From contig WTXG01000043.1 in the NCBI GenBank assembly GCA_022496185.1, positions 1 through 64,000 of the forward strand: DNA of 64,000 nt, given 5' to 3'. Every line of letters begins with the position of its first letter. Position 1 is the stretch's first letter. Below are positions 32,463-44,000 of the stretch, one piece after another. The notes under the pieces were generated by a model. The model saw only the letters and a program-made list of their open reading frames with translations. It ran no database searches and was not told the origin of the DNA. This DNA comes from Multifurca ochricompacta (lineage: Eukaryota; Basidiomycota; Agaricomycetes; Russulales; Russulaceae). The translations under genes were made by a program, and so were the position numbers.

Positions 32463-34424
32463 GGGGTCGTCCCACCCTGAGGGCTATCGTAGATCGATTT
32501 GTACCGAAGTCTCTTTCAATACAAACCAACTTTTCTACTATTGGGACCGTCTCCGCGCTCGTTGACAGTGGCGCGACCGAAAATTTCGTCAACAAACGTT
32601 TCATCTCTATACATAACTTGCTTACCTGCCCGCTACAAATACCAAAATCCCTCTCCAATGCCGATGGATCTGCAAATGCCACTGGTCAAATCACTCACTA
32701 TCTCCCTTGCACAGTTCAAACTGGCTCATCCATCCACCTCCTTGACTTCTTTGTCACCGATCTTGGTAAAGAAGATCTTATCCTAGGCTATCCCTGGCTT
32801 GCGCAAACTACACCAACCATCGATTGGCTCCAGGCAACCGTCCAAGAAGCCATACATATCCTCCCGCGAAGACAAAAACATCACATGCCCACAGCCGCTT
32901 CTCTAGGACTCCTACCAGGGGAAGAACTCATCATGCGCATATCCCCATCCGCAGAACTCACAACACAACAGCCCCCGGATCTTGCTATACTGTCACAATA
33001 CCAGCAGTTCACCAAAGTTTTCTCAGAGGACGAAGCCCTTTGCTTCCCAGAGGCACGCCAATGGGATCACGCGATCGACCTTAAATCTGATGTGCCAAAC
33101 ACCCTGGACTGTAAAATATATCCCCTCAATCCAAAAGAACAATTGGCACTCGAAGAATTCCTCCATGAACACCTCGCCAAGGGATACATCTGTGAGTCAA
33201 AATCACAATACACTTCCCCCTTCTTCTTCGTCAAGAAAAAGGACGGTAAACTTTGACCGGTACAAGACTATCACAAGCTCAATGAACACACTCTCCGCAA
33301 CACCTACCCATTACCCCTCATCGATGAACTGATCGCAAAAGTCCAAAACGCTGCACTATTCACCAAATTTGACATATGATGGGGTTACAATAACATTCGC
33401 ATTAAAGAAGGCAATCAGTGGAAAGCTGCTTTCAAAACAAATAAAGGCCTCTTTGAACCCCTGGTAATGTACTTCAGACTGACGAATTCCCCCGCAACTT
33501 TCCAAACAATGATGAACGCGATCTTTTGAAAAGAGCTCGATGAAGGATGGCTTGTAATATATATGGACAATATCCTTATCGCTACCTCAAACGATATTTC
33601 TTTCCACCAAAAATGCGTCACCCGCATTCTACAAATCCTCTCAGACAACGATCTCTACCTAAAACCGTCAAAATGCATATTCCACACAACAACAGTCAAT
33701 TACTTGGGCGTTATCCTTGAACACGGCGTTATCCGCATGGATCCAGCGAAAGTAAATGGTCTTATAGATTGGCCGACCCCCAAAACAGTAAAACAAGTCC
33801 GCAGTTATCTAGGATTCGGTAACTATTATCGCCGCTTCATCAAAGGATATTCACAACTCACCAGACCACTCATTAACCTCACAAAGCTTCTAGTCCCATG
33901 GACATGGACTGACAAGGAAGAAGACGCCTTCCAAAGTCTAAAGAAGGCGTTTAGTAGTGCCCCTGTCCTTCGACAGCCCTGTCTCGACCTCCCCTTCTTT
34001 GTCACAACCGATGCCTCAGGATACACAATAGGGGCTGAACTATCCCAACAAGATGACATAGGGCGACTACACCTGGTTGCATTCCTTTCCAAATCCCTCG
34101 ATCAAACACAATGCAACTGGGATATTTACGACAGGGAGTTATTTGCAATTTGGCTTCCTTTACAAGAATGGCGACAATACTTGATGGGTTCCCCTCATAA
34201 ATTAACCGTCTTCTCAGATCACCATAATTTACAGTACTTCCGAAAACCTCAAAAACTTAATAGACGACAGGCCCGATGGCATCTTGATCTCATGGAATAT
34301 AACTTCATAATAAAACCTATTCAGGGTAAACACAATATAATTGCAGATCTACTATCCCGCCGGCCGGATTATGATGATGGCAAAGGAGATAACAACCAAG
34401 AGATTCTCCTGCTGGATGAGAACT
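32463..34424 (+). pseudogene. pol: Chromovirus pol: protease, RT, RNase H (three internal TGA stops)
   Basis: The -1 frame reads an aspartic protease ([15 protein letters not shown], then DLILGYPWL), a reverse transcriptase ([54 protein letters not shown]) and RNase H (FVTTDASGYTIGAELSQ, NWDIYDRELFAIW, FSDHHNLQYF). The polymerase box reads YMDN where the family norm is (Y/F)xDD, which may be natural or a G-to-A change. TGA stops at 33254, 33377 and 33527 sit where Arg is expected. The frame continues across the solo LTR at 34425 without loss. Confidence 0.9.
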
Positions 34425-35727
34425 TGTTACGCTCAGCAGGGCGTTCTGTGTGCGACATGCATGGATCAACGCAGGTCCATTGCCTCAGCCAGGAGCCTAG
34501 CTTGGTAAGGCTAGGCTCCAGGCTACTGTCTAGCCTCGGAACGGATTAAGGGTTGGTGCTATAACCAAGCACAGAGAGAGATGGGATGAGTCAGCCAGAG
34601 GGAGCTAATCCCCTAAGGCTGTTAAGTGGGGACAGGGTCCAGTTGCTGTGCCGGAAACACACTGAGCACACTGGAGCCCTAGGAGACGGCAAGGGGGTTC
34701 AAAGGGAAGGGTACACACCCATTGCCAGAGGCAATGGGGTTCCCTGCAGGGATCACAAAGGCGCAAAGGAAGGGGAAAAAGGTCTCTGATGTATTGGGGT
34801 TCAAGACTTCTAGGCTGAAGGCACAAGAGGTCAAATCTAGGGTTGTACAAACTGTCTACAGGGTCTTATATACTGTATGGGGATCTGGTTTGTAGCTAAT
34901 CAGGAACAGGGTCAGAGTCCTTATCATCCAATAGCAGATAAGATGTCAAATATAGTCCATGATAAGGATAAGCCTTATCAGAAGCATAATCATGTGGGAC
35001 AGCCCCACAGGAGTCATATCAGTGTGGGAGGATTCCCACCAGGGTCAGGGGTAAAGGGGGAGATAACAGGTCCCACAGGAGTCAGGGTGGATGTGGGAAT
35101 ACTCCCACAGGAATCAGAGAAGCGAATGATAAGCCAGATGGGCCATGTGATCAGAAAGGGGTAAATGATCAGATGAAGATGCTGTGATCAGGGTCAGGGA
35201 TCACATGGTCCAAAGTCACATGGTCAGGGATCACATGGTCAAGGATCACATGGCCAAGGGTCACATGGCCAGGAGTCACATGACTGGCAGAGGGTCAAGT
35301 ACAAGCCAAAGTTGCAGATTAGATTGGCAGGGACAGTGTCAGAGATCCCATGGGTGTCAGCCACAGGGACAGGGTACAGATACTGGCCAAGACAAAGGCC
35401 AAGCATCAGGAGAAGGGGGGTCTACAGCCAACAGCACAGTAGCTGAACTATCAGTGGGTCAGGTGCAGGTATCAGGAATGGGGTTCTATGAGCGTCATAT
35501 CACAGGCATCAGGGTGGGGTCCTGGGCACACAGGCCACAGGCATCAGGCAGGGTCCCAAGGCAGTAAGCCAAGGGCATCAAGTCAAAGGTCCTAGGCACA
35601 AGGCCATAGGCATCTGGGTTCTGGGGCCAAAGTGGTCAAGGGATGGTGGAATAGGGGAATGGACAGTCAAGTGTGGTACAAGGGGGAGGTGCAGTGTAAG
35701 GGTCAGGAAAAGAGTAGGGTCGTAACA
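34425..35727. mobile_element. Solo LTR (family D), 1303 bp, inserted in pol
   Basis: It starts TGTTACGCTCAGC and ends GGGTCGTAACA, flanked by GAACT (34420-34424 and 35728-35732). Removing it with one GAACT copy restores the pol frame exactly (LLLDEN joins WSLTVIQLQ). It contains six tandem copies of a RTCACATGGYCARGG-like unit (about 35200-35285), open in one frame but not a credible gene. Confidence 0.9.
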
Positions 35728-35732
35728 GAACT

Positions 35733-35955
35733 GGTCCCTCACAGTAATTCAACTTCAAGAAGACCCGGATTCCTATCGTGAGATTGTCAAGCAATTCCAC
35801 GATCACCCACTTGCTGGTCACCCTGGGCAACGGAATACATGGGATCTAGTCTCTGAAATCTACGCTGGCCCAAACCTGCAACAATTCGTGACTGACTATG
35901 TCAAAGGATGTCACGAATGTCAAGCGTCAAAGCCCCGCCGAAAAACTGATGTTCC
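35733..35955 (+). pseudogene. pol: Chromovirus integrase zinc-binding region, stranded between two solo LTRs
   Basis: The segment reads IVKQFHDHPLAGHPGQ and then GCHECQASKPRRKTD, the HHCC zinc finger at the start of a Ty3/Gypsy integrase. It is intact in frame but cut off from RT upstream and from the catalytic core downstream. Confidence 0.9.
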
Positions 35956-35960
35956 CCTCT

Positions 35961-37189
35961 TGTTACGCTCAGCGGAGCGTTCTGTGTGGCATGCATGGGT
36001 CGGTGTGGGTCCATTACCTCAGCCACAAGCCTAGCACGATAAGGCTAGACTCTGGGCACTGTTTAGCTTCGGGATCGGTTAAGGTTTGGTGCTATAATCA
36101 AGCACAGAGGGAGACGGGATGAGCCAGCCAAAGGGAGCTAATCCCCTAAGGCTGTTAAGTGGAGACAGGGCCCAGTTGCTGTGCCGGAAATGCACTGAGC
36201 ACACTGGAGCCCTAGGAGATGGCAAAGGGGGTTCAAAGGGAAGGGTACACACCCATTGCCAGAGGCAATGGGGGTCCCTGCAGGGATCTCAAGGACGCAA
36301 AAGAGGGGGAAAAGGCTTCTGATGTATTGGGGTCTAAGATCTCTAGGCTGAAGGCACAAGAGGTCAAATCTAGGGTTGTACAAACTGTCTACAGGGTCTT
36401 ATATACTGTATGGGGATCTGGTTTGTAGCTAATCAGGAACAGGGTCAGAGTCCTTATCATCCAATAGCAGATAAGATGTCAATATAGTCCATGATAAGGA
36501 TAAGCCTTATCAGAAGCATAATCATGTGGGACAGCCCCACAGGAGTCATATCAGTGTGGGAGGATTCCCACCAGGGTCAGGGGTAAATGGGGAGATAACA
36601 GGTCCCACAGGAGTCAGGGTGGATGTGGGAATACTCCCACAGGAATCAGAGAAGCGAATGATAAGCCAGATGGGCCATGTGATCAGAAAGGGGTAAATGA
36701 TCAGATGAGGATGCTGTGATCAGGGTCAGGGATCACATGGTCAAGGATCACATGGCCAAGGGTCACATGGCAGGAGTCACATGACTGGCAGAGGGTCAAG
36801 TACAAGCCAAAGTCGTCTAGTTGTCTGGACTGGTCAGATTGGCAGGGACAATGTCAGGGGTTCCTATGGGTGTCAAGCACAGGGACAGGGTCAGGAGCAG
36901 TGGCCAAGGCATAAGCCAAGGCAGCAAGGAAGGGTGGTGTACATCCAACAGTGTAGCAGCATAACTACCAGCAGGTTAGGTGTAAATGGCAGCAAGGGAG
37001 GTCAGTCCTATGAACAATGTCACAGGAATCAGGGTAGGGTCCTGGGCACACAGGCCACAGGCATCAAGGAAGGTCCCAAGGCAACAGGCCAAGGGCATCA
37101 AAGAGTGGTCCAGAGAAGGAGGAGATCAAGGATGGTGCAAAGAATAAGGCATGGTGTGCAGGGTCAGGAAAAAGAGTAGGGTCGTAACA
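35961..37189. mobile_element. Solo LTR (family D), second copy, 1229 bp, inserted in pol
   Basis: It has the same ends as the first (TGTTACGCTCAGC ... GGGTCGTAACA), flanked by CCTCT (35956-35960 and 37190-37194). Removing it restores the integrase frame (DVPL joins FSFDTPASDGPF). It differs from copy 1 by small indels, including fewer CACATGG units. Confidence 0.9.
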
Positions 37190-37194
37190 CCTCT

Positions 37195-37920
37195 TCTCTT
37201 TCGACACTCCGGCTTCCGATGGACCCTTTCAGTATATCTCCCTCGATCTCATTACTGACCTCCCCATGTCACAGGGGCACAATGCTATCCTGACTATTGT
37301 TGATCAGGGGTGCTCCAAGTCCGCCAAGTTCATTCCATGCTTGACGACGATCACTGGGACTCAGGTCGCCTCTCTCTACTTCAAACATCTCTTTCCCCTC
37401 TTTGGCATCCCCAAACGCGTCATATCCGATCGGGACCCTCGCTTCACCTCTAAGTTTGTTTCCAAACTCTGCGCATTACTCTCTATATCACAGAATACTA
37501 GCACTGCTTTTCATCCACAAATGGATGGCCAATCGGAACGCATGAATCGCTGGGTTGAACAATACCTCCACCATTGGACCTTTGGCAACCCCCACACCTG
37601 GGCTCCCCTACTCCCTATGGCTGAGTTCGTACACAACAGATGGCGACACAATGGCACAAAACTCAGTCCACATGAATTACTGTTAGGCTTCCGACCTCGT
37701 CCCCCTACCTCTCACGTCTCGTCCCCAATACCCTCATTAACAGAACGTCTCTCCGCAATCCTCTCTGCTCGCCGAATCGCCACCCATGTCCTCGCCGACA
37801 TGACCCAAATCACTCCAGTATTTGCAGTTAACGACAAGGTCTGGCTCGAGGGTAAGAACATCTCCTCGCTCTTCCCCTCGCAGAAGCTTGCCCCGCGGCG
37901 TCATGGCCCATTCATAGAGA
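37195..37920 (+). pseudogene. pol: Chromovirus integrase catalytic core
   Basis: The sequence is open and well preserved. It has the catalytic triad pattern: D in YISLDLITDLP, D in VISDRDPRFTSKF, and E in QSERMNRWVEQYL. The GPY/F-like end RRHGPFIEIS follows. Here an hAT-like insert interrupts the reading before the chromodomain. Confidence 0.93.
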
Positions 37921-39368
37921 TCAGCAAGGGTTTTCATACCCGCGCGGGTAAGTGCCGCGGGTTTTGACGGGTACGGGTACGGGTATACAACTCCCAACCC
38001 GCCAGAAACCCGTACCCGCACAGCGGGTTTGGCGGGTATAAGTGGCCATCAGTCATTGACAAGATCAGCAGAAATTTAATGATAAAATACATTTGTAGCA
38101 AACAAATGACTATATTTTATTTAATGTATGCTACAGGGTTTTTGTAAATATGTTCTAGTGTTATCCTATGAAATATCAAAGCAGATCAACGGTGCGATGT
38201 AAAATAAAAGTGTTATCAGTGATCCACTCTCTTGAAAATCATGATGCAACTGTTTTATTAACGCGCGATCAATTCTGCCGGTCTGGCACTATCTAAAATA
38301 CACTCTAGACTACTTTAGACTATTCTATAATCTAATTATCAAATTAGTTTACTGAAACAAGGCCCGCGTGTATCTACAGGCTGCATAGGGCAGCGACTAC
38401 ATTGGACCAGCATATTGGTCTGATCTCCTTCCTATTAAGGAAGGTTGACTTAACAATCGCGGCTGCGATTTTCCATTGGTCTGACATGATTGTGATCACG
38501 CATAGATAACACAACAGAAACGCGTTCACAAATTAATTAGATACATAGAATATACATCTAAGATCTGACATATGATCAAATCACATCATTAAACGAGATA
38601 ACGAGATAACGCGTTCGTTTAATCTAGTAGCTGATATAGTACATCTAAAGTACAAGCCTGCGCCATGCCTGCGCCATGCCTGTTCCACAAAATAAAATAA
38701 AATAAGAATGTAAATAAAGAATCAAATTAATCTTCTGAACATAAATCAGCAATTATTGAGGGATCCTGAGTAGCCACAAATGAACGCGTTGTATCCAAGT
38801 GTGTATCTCCCAGACCGGGATGGTCCGGGCCGATTGTCCGAAATGCGTGATGCAACCAAAGAACTTGCACGCGTTTCATTTTATGGGTAACCTGGGTATC
38901 AAAACAAATATCCAGGGGTTACCCCTGCCAATAACTATACATTTGTCAATTATTTTTGCATTCTGTGTGGTTATCTGACAGGCTTTTCATTCAATGTTCT
39001 ATTACATCCTATCTAATCATCTCTGTATATTGGGGTGGATTTTAGTTGTGCTTGTATAGAATTGAGACCAGAATAATAAACTAAAAATGGAATAATGAAT
39101 TATCTTAATCTTCTGAGCATAAAACAAGAGTCATTGAGGGATCTTAAGCAGCCATAAATGAACGCGTTGTGTATCTCCTTGGTCCGGGATGGCCCGGGCC
39201 GGATATCCGAAATGCGCGATGCAAGTAAAGAACTTGCACGCGTTTAACACAGGCAACCCGCAGGTGACCCGCAGGTGACCTGCGGGTTACCCGTACCCGT
39301 AGTGACGGGTACGGGTACGGGTACGGGTACCAATGAAGATACCCGGGGGTTACCCCTGCTATTCACTA
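37921..39368. mobile_element. hAT-like non-autonomous insert in the chromovirus
   Basis: Both ends are rich in GGGTACGGG/CCCGTACCC. The right end (inverse) reads TAGTGAATAGCAGGGGTAAC, like the modules at 26726. Interior segments at 38280-39130 match 26930-28990 in opposite orientation. The ends are approximate because I could not find a matching 8-bp duplication. No ORF of note is present. Confidence 0.6.
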
Positions 39369-39837
39369 CCCGTTCACAATTACTTGCGTTATCTCCCCCA
39401 TGGCTTTCAAGCTCGATTTACCACCCTCTTTGCAGATACACGACGTCTTTCATGCCTCCTTACTCTCGCCCTACATCACTACCCAAGCACATGGTCCATC
39501 ACTCCCCTGCCCTCCGCCAGTCCTTGTCAATGGCATCGAAGAAGTTGAGGTCGATCACATCATCAGTCACCGACGCACTGGTCGCACAGGTCGCCTCCAA
39601 TTTTTGGTTCGATGGAAGGGTTTTCCCTCTAGTGACAATGAATGGGTTGACTACCGTTATATTCACGCTGACGATCTCATTGGACAATATCTTGCCTCCT
39701 TGCCACCATCCCTGTCCTCTTCGCTTCCTGCACACATTCTCACCAAACATGGTATCCTTGATGACCCCTCTCCTTCTCCTCTCACAATACGTATTCCTCC
39801 ATGGGCATGCCCCTCCGTAACTGGCCCTGCATTCTAA
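39369..39837 (+). pseudogene. pol: Chromovirus C-terminus with chromodomain
   Basis: It reads FKLDLPPSLQIHDVFHASLL and then a chromodomain with the aromatic-cage region VDHIISHRRTG...FLVRWKGFPSSDNEWVD. Chromodomains direct integration to chromatin carrying particular histone marks. The reading is open but detached from the integrase by the insert. Confidence 0.9.
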
Positions 39838-39865
39838 CTGGTTCGTCGGCACCTCTTGACATTAA

Positions 39866-39875
39866 CCGGGGGTGA
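39866..39875 (+). promoter_or_regulatory. Polypurine tract next to the right LTR
   Basis: CCGGGGGTGA ends directly at the LTR start (39876), the usual place for plus-strand priming. The tract is short. Confidence 0.5.
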
Positions 39876-40305
39876 TGTTACGACTCAACGATATTACGGC
39901 TTAACGACCAAACTATTCACAAGATTATCTCAAGAATCATTGCTTAATTTCATTCGCTTAATTTCATTTAGTTCCTAATCATAATAAACTGCCTCACTCC
40001 TACACATTCTATCTAAGACCCAACAACATATTCCATAGGTCACCCCCCCATGTCAGCCTTGCTCCCCATGTCAGCCTCGCCCCCCCATGTCAGCCTCACT
40101 CAAGTCTCGTACCTATTTAAACCCCCATTTTCTTTCATAGTACCCTTAGTCTCGATCTCTTGTTTCCCCTAGAATTGTAACCTCCAGAATATCATATCTT
40201 TTCTCTGCTTCGCCTAGCACACTTAGCACTCATCTCACCACCCGAACTACACCAGACTGATTGTCTGACATCGAACTCTATATGCTAAGTGGGTCAACCG
40301 TAACA
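39876..40305 (+). repeat. Right LTR of the chromovirus
   Basis: It is a copy of the left LTR, 17 bp shorter (one unit of the internal array missing). It has the same ends, TGTTACGACTC and CAACCGTAACA. Confidence 0.93.
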
Positions 40306-40405
40306 CTACCATTCTAGGTAGTTCTGCTTTTCCAAACCTTGGGCTACATTCATTACTGCATGGTTTGGCAATTGGTCCAAGTTGGCCATTGATCCATTTC
40401 TGGAC

Positions 40406-41055
40406 AGGCTTCCCTTCACTGGTGTGACTCTGAGTAGTGTTTGATGAGTGCAGCTGTAAAAAGGGTTTAAGCTACCCATTTAGGTTTCAGTTATTGTGGT
40501 TAAAAGCAAAGTGAATGTGTACAGAACAGAGTCCTAATATAATACTAAAAAGCATGACAATAAGGAGAGAAATACAAATACTTGATTGTGACAAGATACA
40601 AGCCTGAATGGAATGTGTTGTGTGTGCAGTGTGGAATCAGTTATCTGACTGACACACTTTGGATTATCTTATCATAATCATAAGATTAAGTCCACCTGGG
40701 AGAAGGCTATCCGGTCTCCAACAACCCTGCGTACTCTTCAGTGGCTTTGACCATCATAACTGACTTACCTCCCCATTCTAGCTCTCTTATCTGATCACAA
40801 TTGCACTGAACTGAACAGAATAGGGGTCCAAACAGAAACAAATACAGGTCATAACACTTTGGGTTTCATGGGTTGTATAATTTCCCACAAAAGTTTACAA
40901 AAACCTAGATTGAGTAGAACATCTCTGTAGAATGTCTAGCACCACACACACTAGTCACTGTAGGCATTTAGGTGTCCCATAAACCATCCCGGTCGATGAT
41001 GGCAGTAGCTAAGAAACAAGAAACCAAACACGTCCTCCTCCCTCCTTCCTTTTCC
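40406..41055. repeat. Repeat-derived gene-free sequence
   Basis: The segment 40490-40700 resembles 11745-11960. The rest, up to the 3' end of the GH92 gene, has no supported gene. Confidence 0.45.
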
Positions 41056-44000
41056 TCATGTGGCGTTGTCATTGCCAAATCCGCCAGTAGACAAACTCGG
41101 CGGCAACGAACCTCCACATCCGACGTTCGGATCTTCCTCCGTCAGTTCGAGTTCGATTGTACCCCCTCGCACGAATACATCCCACTCGATGTAACAATTC
41201 GAACGCCACGGCGCACCGTCTATTGTCACGGTCTGAGCGAGGGAAGGTGTCATCAACGGTCAGCAGACGCAAGACATGTAGAAAAACACTCACCTTGATG
41301 AATATCGCATTGGCAGTAAAAGTTTTCGCCCTAATCGTCGTCTTGGTATTATAGAGCGGGTTAAAGAAGGATATGCTCGGGAAGAAGGGGGACGAAAGCA
41401 GGAATTGTTCCGTAGCCGGCACCGGGTACAACCCCGCGAGTAGGAAAAACGCAAAACTGCCCATCGCCCCAGAATCTACACGATAATTAGCTACGGGGGG
41501 CGAAGGAGGAGGGGAAGGGGACTAGATTTACATACCATCGTTCCCAGGTAATCCGGTCACGGACGTGTTGAACCACTGAGCAATCGTCTGACGTGATCGC
41601 ACCGTGCTCTTTCCAGGACGGTCCGCGTAGTGGTACATGAACGGAATTTGCTGACCAGGCTCATCGGTAACGTCAAAGTAGCCCTGCAAATATACATCTC
41701 TCATCAGTAACAGATAGGGCGGGGATGAAAGTTATGCAACGTTGTCAATGATAAAATCCAACCGGTCGATAAAGTTCTGAGGGCCTCCCTGGAGCTTGAC
41801 GAGCGTAGCCATGTCGTGCGGGACATACTAATTCGAACATCTGAATTGAACCCCGACAAGGGCCAGTTACTAAAAATAACTATTTTCTTACCTGGGAGTA
41901 CTGTAAGAACAGACAAAATCAACGACCGTAACGGACATCGGGCAATACGTCCCTCACCAGTAAGGGTGAACCCTCATAGAACCCGTCTCTCGCGTTCGGG
42001 TCCAAAAAGCAGGTCGAACCAGTCGGATCGTTCACGCTGCAGTGCCGCGGGTCCGTATATGCAAACGTGCCATCTAGCTTTCTAGGCTACTCCCCACCGG
42101 TCAGACGAATGCTGAACGCCAAACGAACCCCCCCTCCCTCACACACACATACCTGCATCATACCAAGGACACTGTTCGGTCCACCAGGTACAGTGATGTT
42201 AGGGTTCCAATTGTTGAAAAGTTTCCGGATCGTGTGGCATACTACCACCCAACCGATGTAATGTGAACCATACAGAACGAACGAGTTGAAGAGAATCATA
42301 GAATACCTTGGAAGCGTCGGCGCTATGGCCGAGTATCTTCGCTACTTGAGAGATGGTAAAGTCGTCGAATGCATACTGTTACCGTCACGAGACGCAGGAG
42401 TGGGGAGTTAACTACGCAAGGTGCGCTTTCATCCAATTGGGGCCGTACATACCTCCAACGCTCGAGACACAACCCTTGCACGAGCAGAACCTCCAGCCGC
42501 TGTCTTGCTAACATCCACCGGCAAGTAATCTTTTAAAGAGCAAAGAACTCGCTTAAAAAGGTGTGGGCCATCGAAAAAGGTTAGATGTGCACGTACTATA
42601 TTTTTGCCAAGTGTCTATCTGTCGGCCTTGTAGATCAAAATTCGGAGGGAGCGTTTCGGCGTCAGCGAGGAGAGCGGCGTAGGCGCTCTCGGCGGGGACG
42701 TTCAGAGAAGCCGCCTGCTTCCAGAACCTGAGTCCGCTTAAGTAAACACCAATACCAACCAGGGCTAGGCCTCGGGCCTTGCTTGTTAGCTCACGTACTT
42801 GACCAAAAACTCGGCGACTATTGGGTCGCCGTCTGGACGGACGTGTAAGCGTACACGGTCGCAAAGTATCAGCTAGACAACTCACTACTTCCACCTTGTA
42901 CCCACTGCTGCTGCGTGGGCCACGGCACTCGGGAAGCCATCCTACACATTTACGAACATATCAGTCAATATACTAACTCTTCTCGAACCACGAGTTTTTG
43001 AATGTGTCATGCCTTCATGCTGTTGTATATTAACCATTCCTCGTACAATTAATGCGAACCGTTGAGGATCGTGCAGAGAGTAAAGCGGGTATAGAGTGCG
43101 ATAGGTGTCCCACTAGGCAGAGCGATGAGAATAGACGGCAAGAGACCGGACCCGAGAGTACTTGGTGGATGCTTACATTACAGTAGAACGAGTCGTAATA
43201 TGGCTCGGTAGAGGTCCATAGGGGATTCTCGCCCGTATCTGAACAAAAGGCTATTTAGAAGATTTGGAAACGATGAACCAGAGTATCACCCACAGTCCGC
43301 TGGGCTGATATGAGTTCTGTACAGCTTCAAACACATTTTTTGTCAATCTCTTGGCAAAAAAAAACCCCTCCTAAAGAGCCTTACCGAGCTGTACAATAAC
43401 ACGCGTAGATCTTCTTGACCGGGAGCAATCTCAACGCCAACCCTACCGAGCAAGTCATTCCACTCGGCGCGTGCAGCAGTGGCGACTTTGTCAAAGTCGA
43501 AATTCGGAATTTCGGCCTCTGCGTTGGCACAGGCTTGCTCCATCGAGATGAGCGAAACGCCGCTGCGCACGAGGACGACTGTCGGACCCGTCTCCGCGGC
43601 TGGGAAGGTGAGCAGCGCGCCGAGGGGAGACCTAGGATCTTGAGGTGTGGAACACGGGAGTGATACGTTTGGTTCTCACGAACACAAGACGGACGGCATA
43701 CCTGTTGAAACTTTTTCACCTGTCACCGTTCCACGGACAGGACCACGAGAGGACCAGACGCCGTACTCGATCGGAGTCACGGCTTGTGATGAAGATCCTG
43801 GGCTTGCGAGTTGGAAATCAACGCATGTGAACGCGTTGTAACGACCTGGTCCAAACGAGGCTTGGAAATTGGAACCTCCTGTTAGAAACATCACCATCGT
43901 CATCATACACCACCATATTCTGTGAGTATGACATCCACATGTGGATGACCTTGTGTTCTCACCAATCACCCTGCCTGTAATTGGATTGATAGAAATAGTC

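Larger units (their letters stand above)
30554..40305 (+). mobile_element. Chromodomain Ty3/Gypsy LTR retrotransposon (chromovirus), 9.75 kb with nested inserts
   Basis: It has two LTRs (30554-31000, 447 bp; 39876-40305, 430 bp) and a 5-bp target duplication CTACC (30549-30553 and 40306-40310). The domain order is gag with zinc knuckle, protease, RT, RNase H, integrase, chromodomain. It carries two solo LTRs and an hAT-like insert, which add about 4 kb, so the original was near 5.8 kb. Seven in-frame TGA stops, each explicable as CGA to TGA, kill gag-pol. A self-complementary primer-binding arrangement suggests the Tf1/sushi type of priming. Confidence 0.95.
30445..40405. repeat. Short inverted-repeat element split by the chromovirus
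   Basis: The left part (about 30445-30553) begins TGTCAGAAATGGATCAATGG. The right part (40306 to about 40404) ends with the inverse, CCATTGATCCATTTCTGGACA. Together they form an element of about 200 bp that was hit by the chromovirus at ACTACC|ATTCTAGG. The unbroken joint occurs at about 10168-10190. Confidence 0.65.

Noticed and set aside
33563..33600. YMDN in the RT active site as proof of inactivation
   Set aside because: A G-to-A change is possible, but I cannot exclude that this family naturally has Asn there, so it is only noted.
35184..35567. 127-codon ORF with repeated HMV/HMA residues
   Set aside because: It is the translated tandem array and purine-rich interior of a solo LTR with exact target duplications, not a gene.
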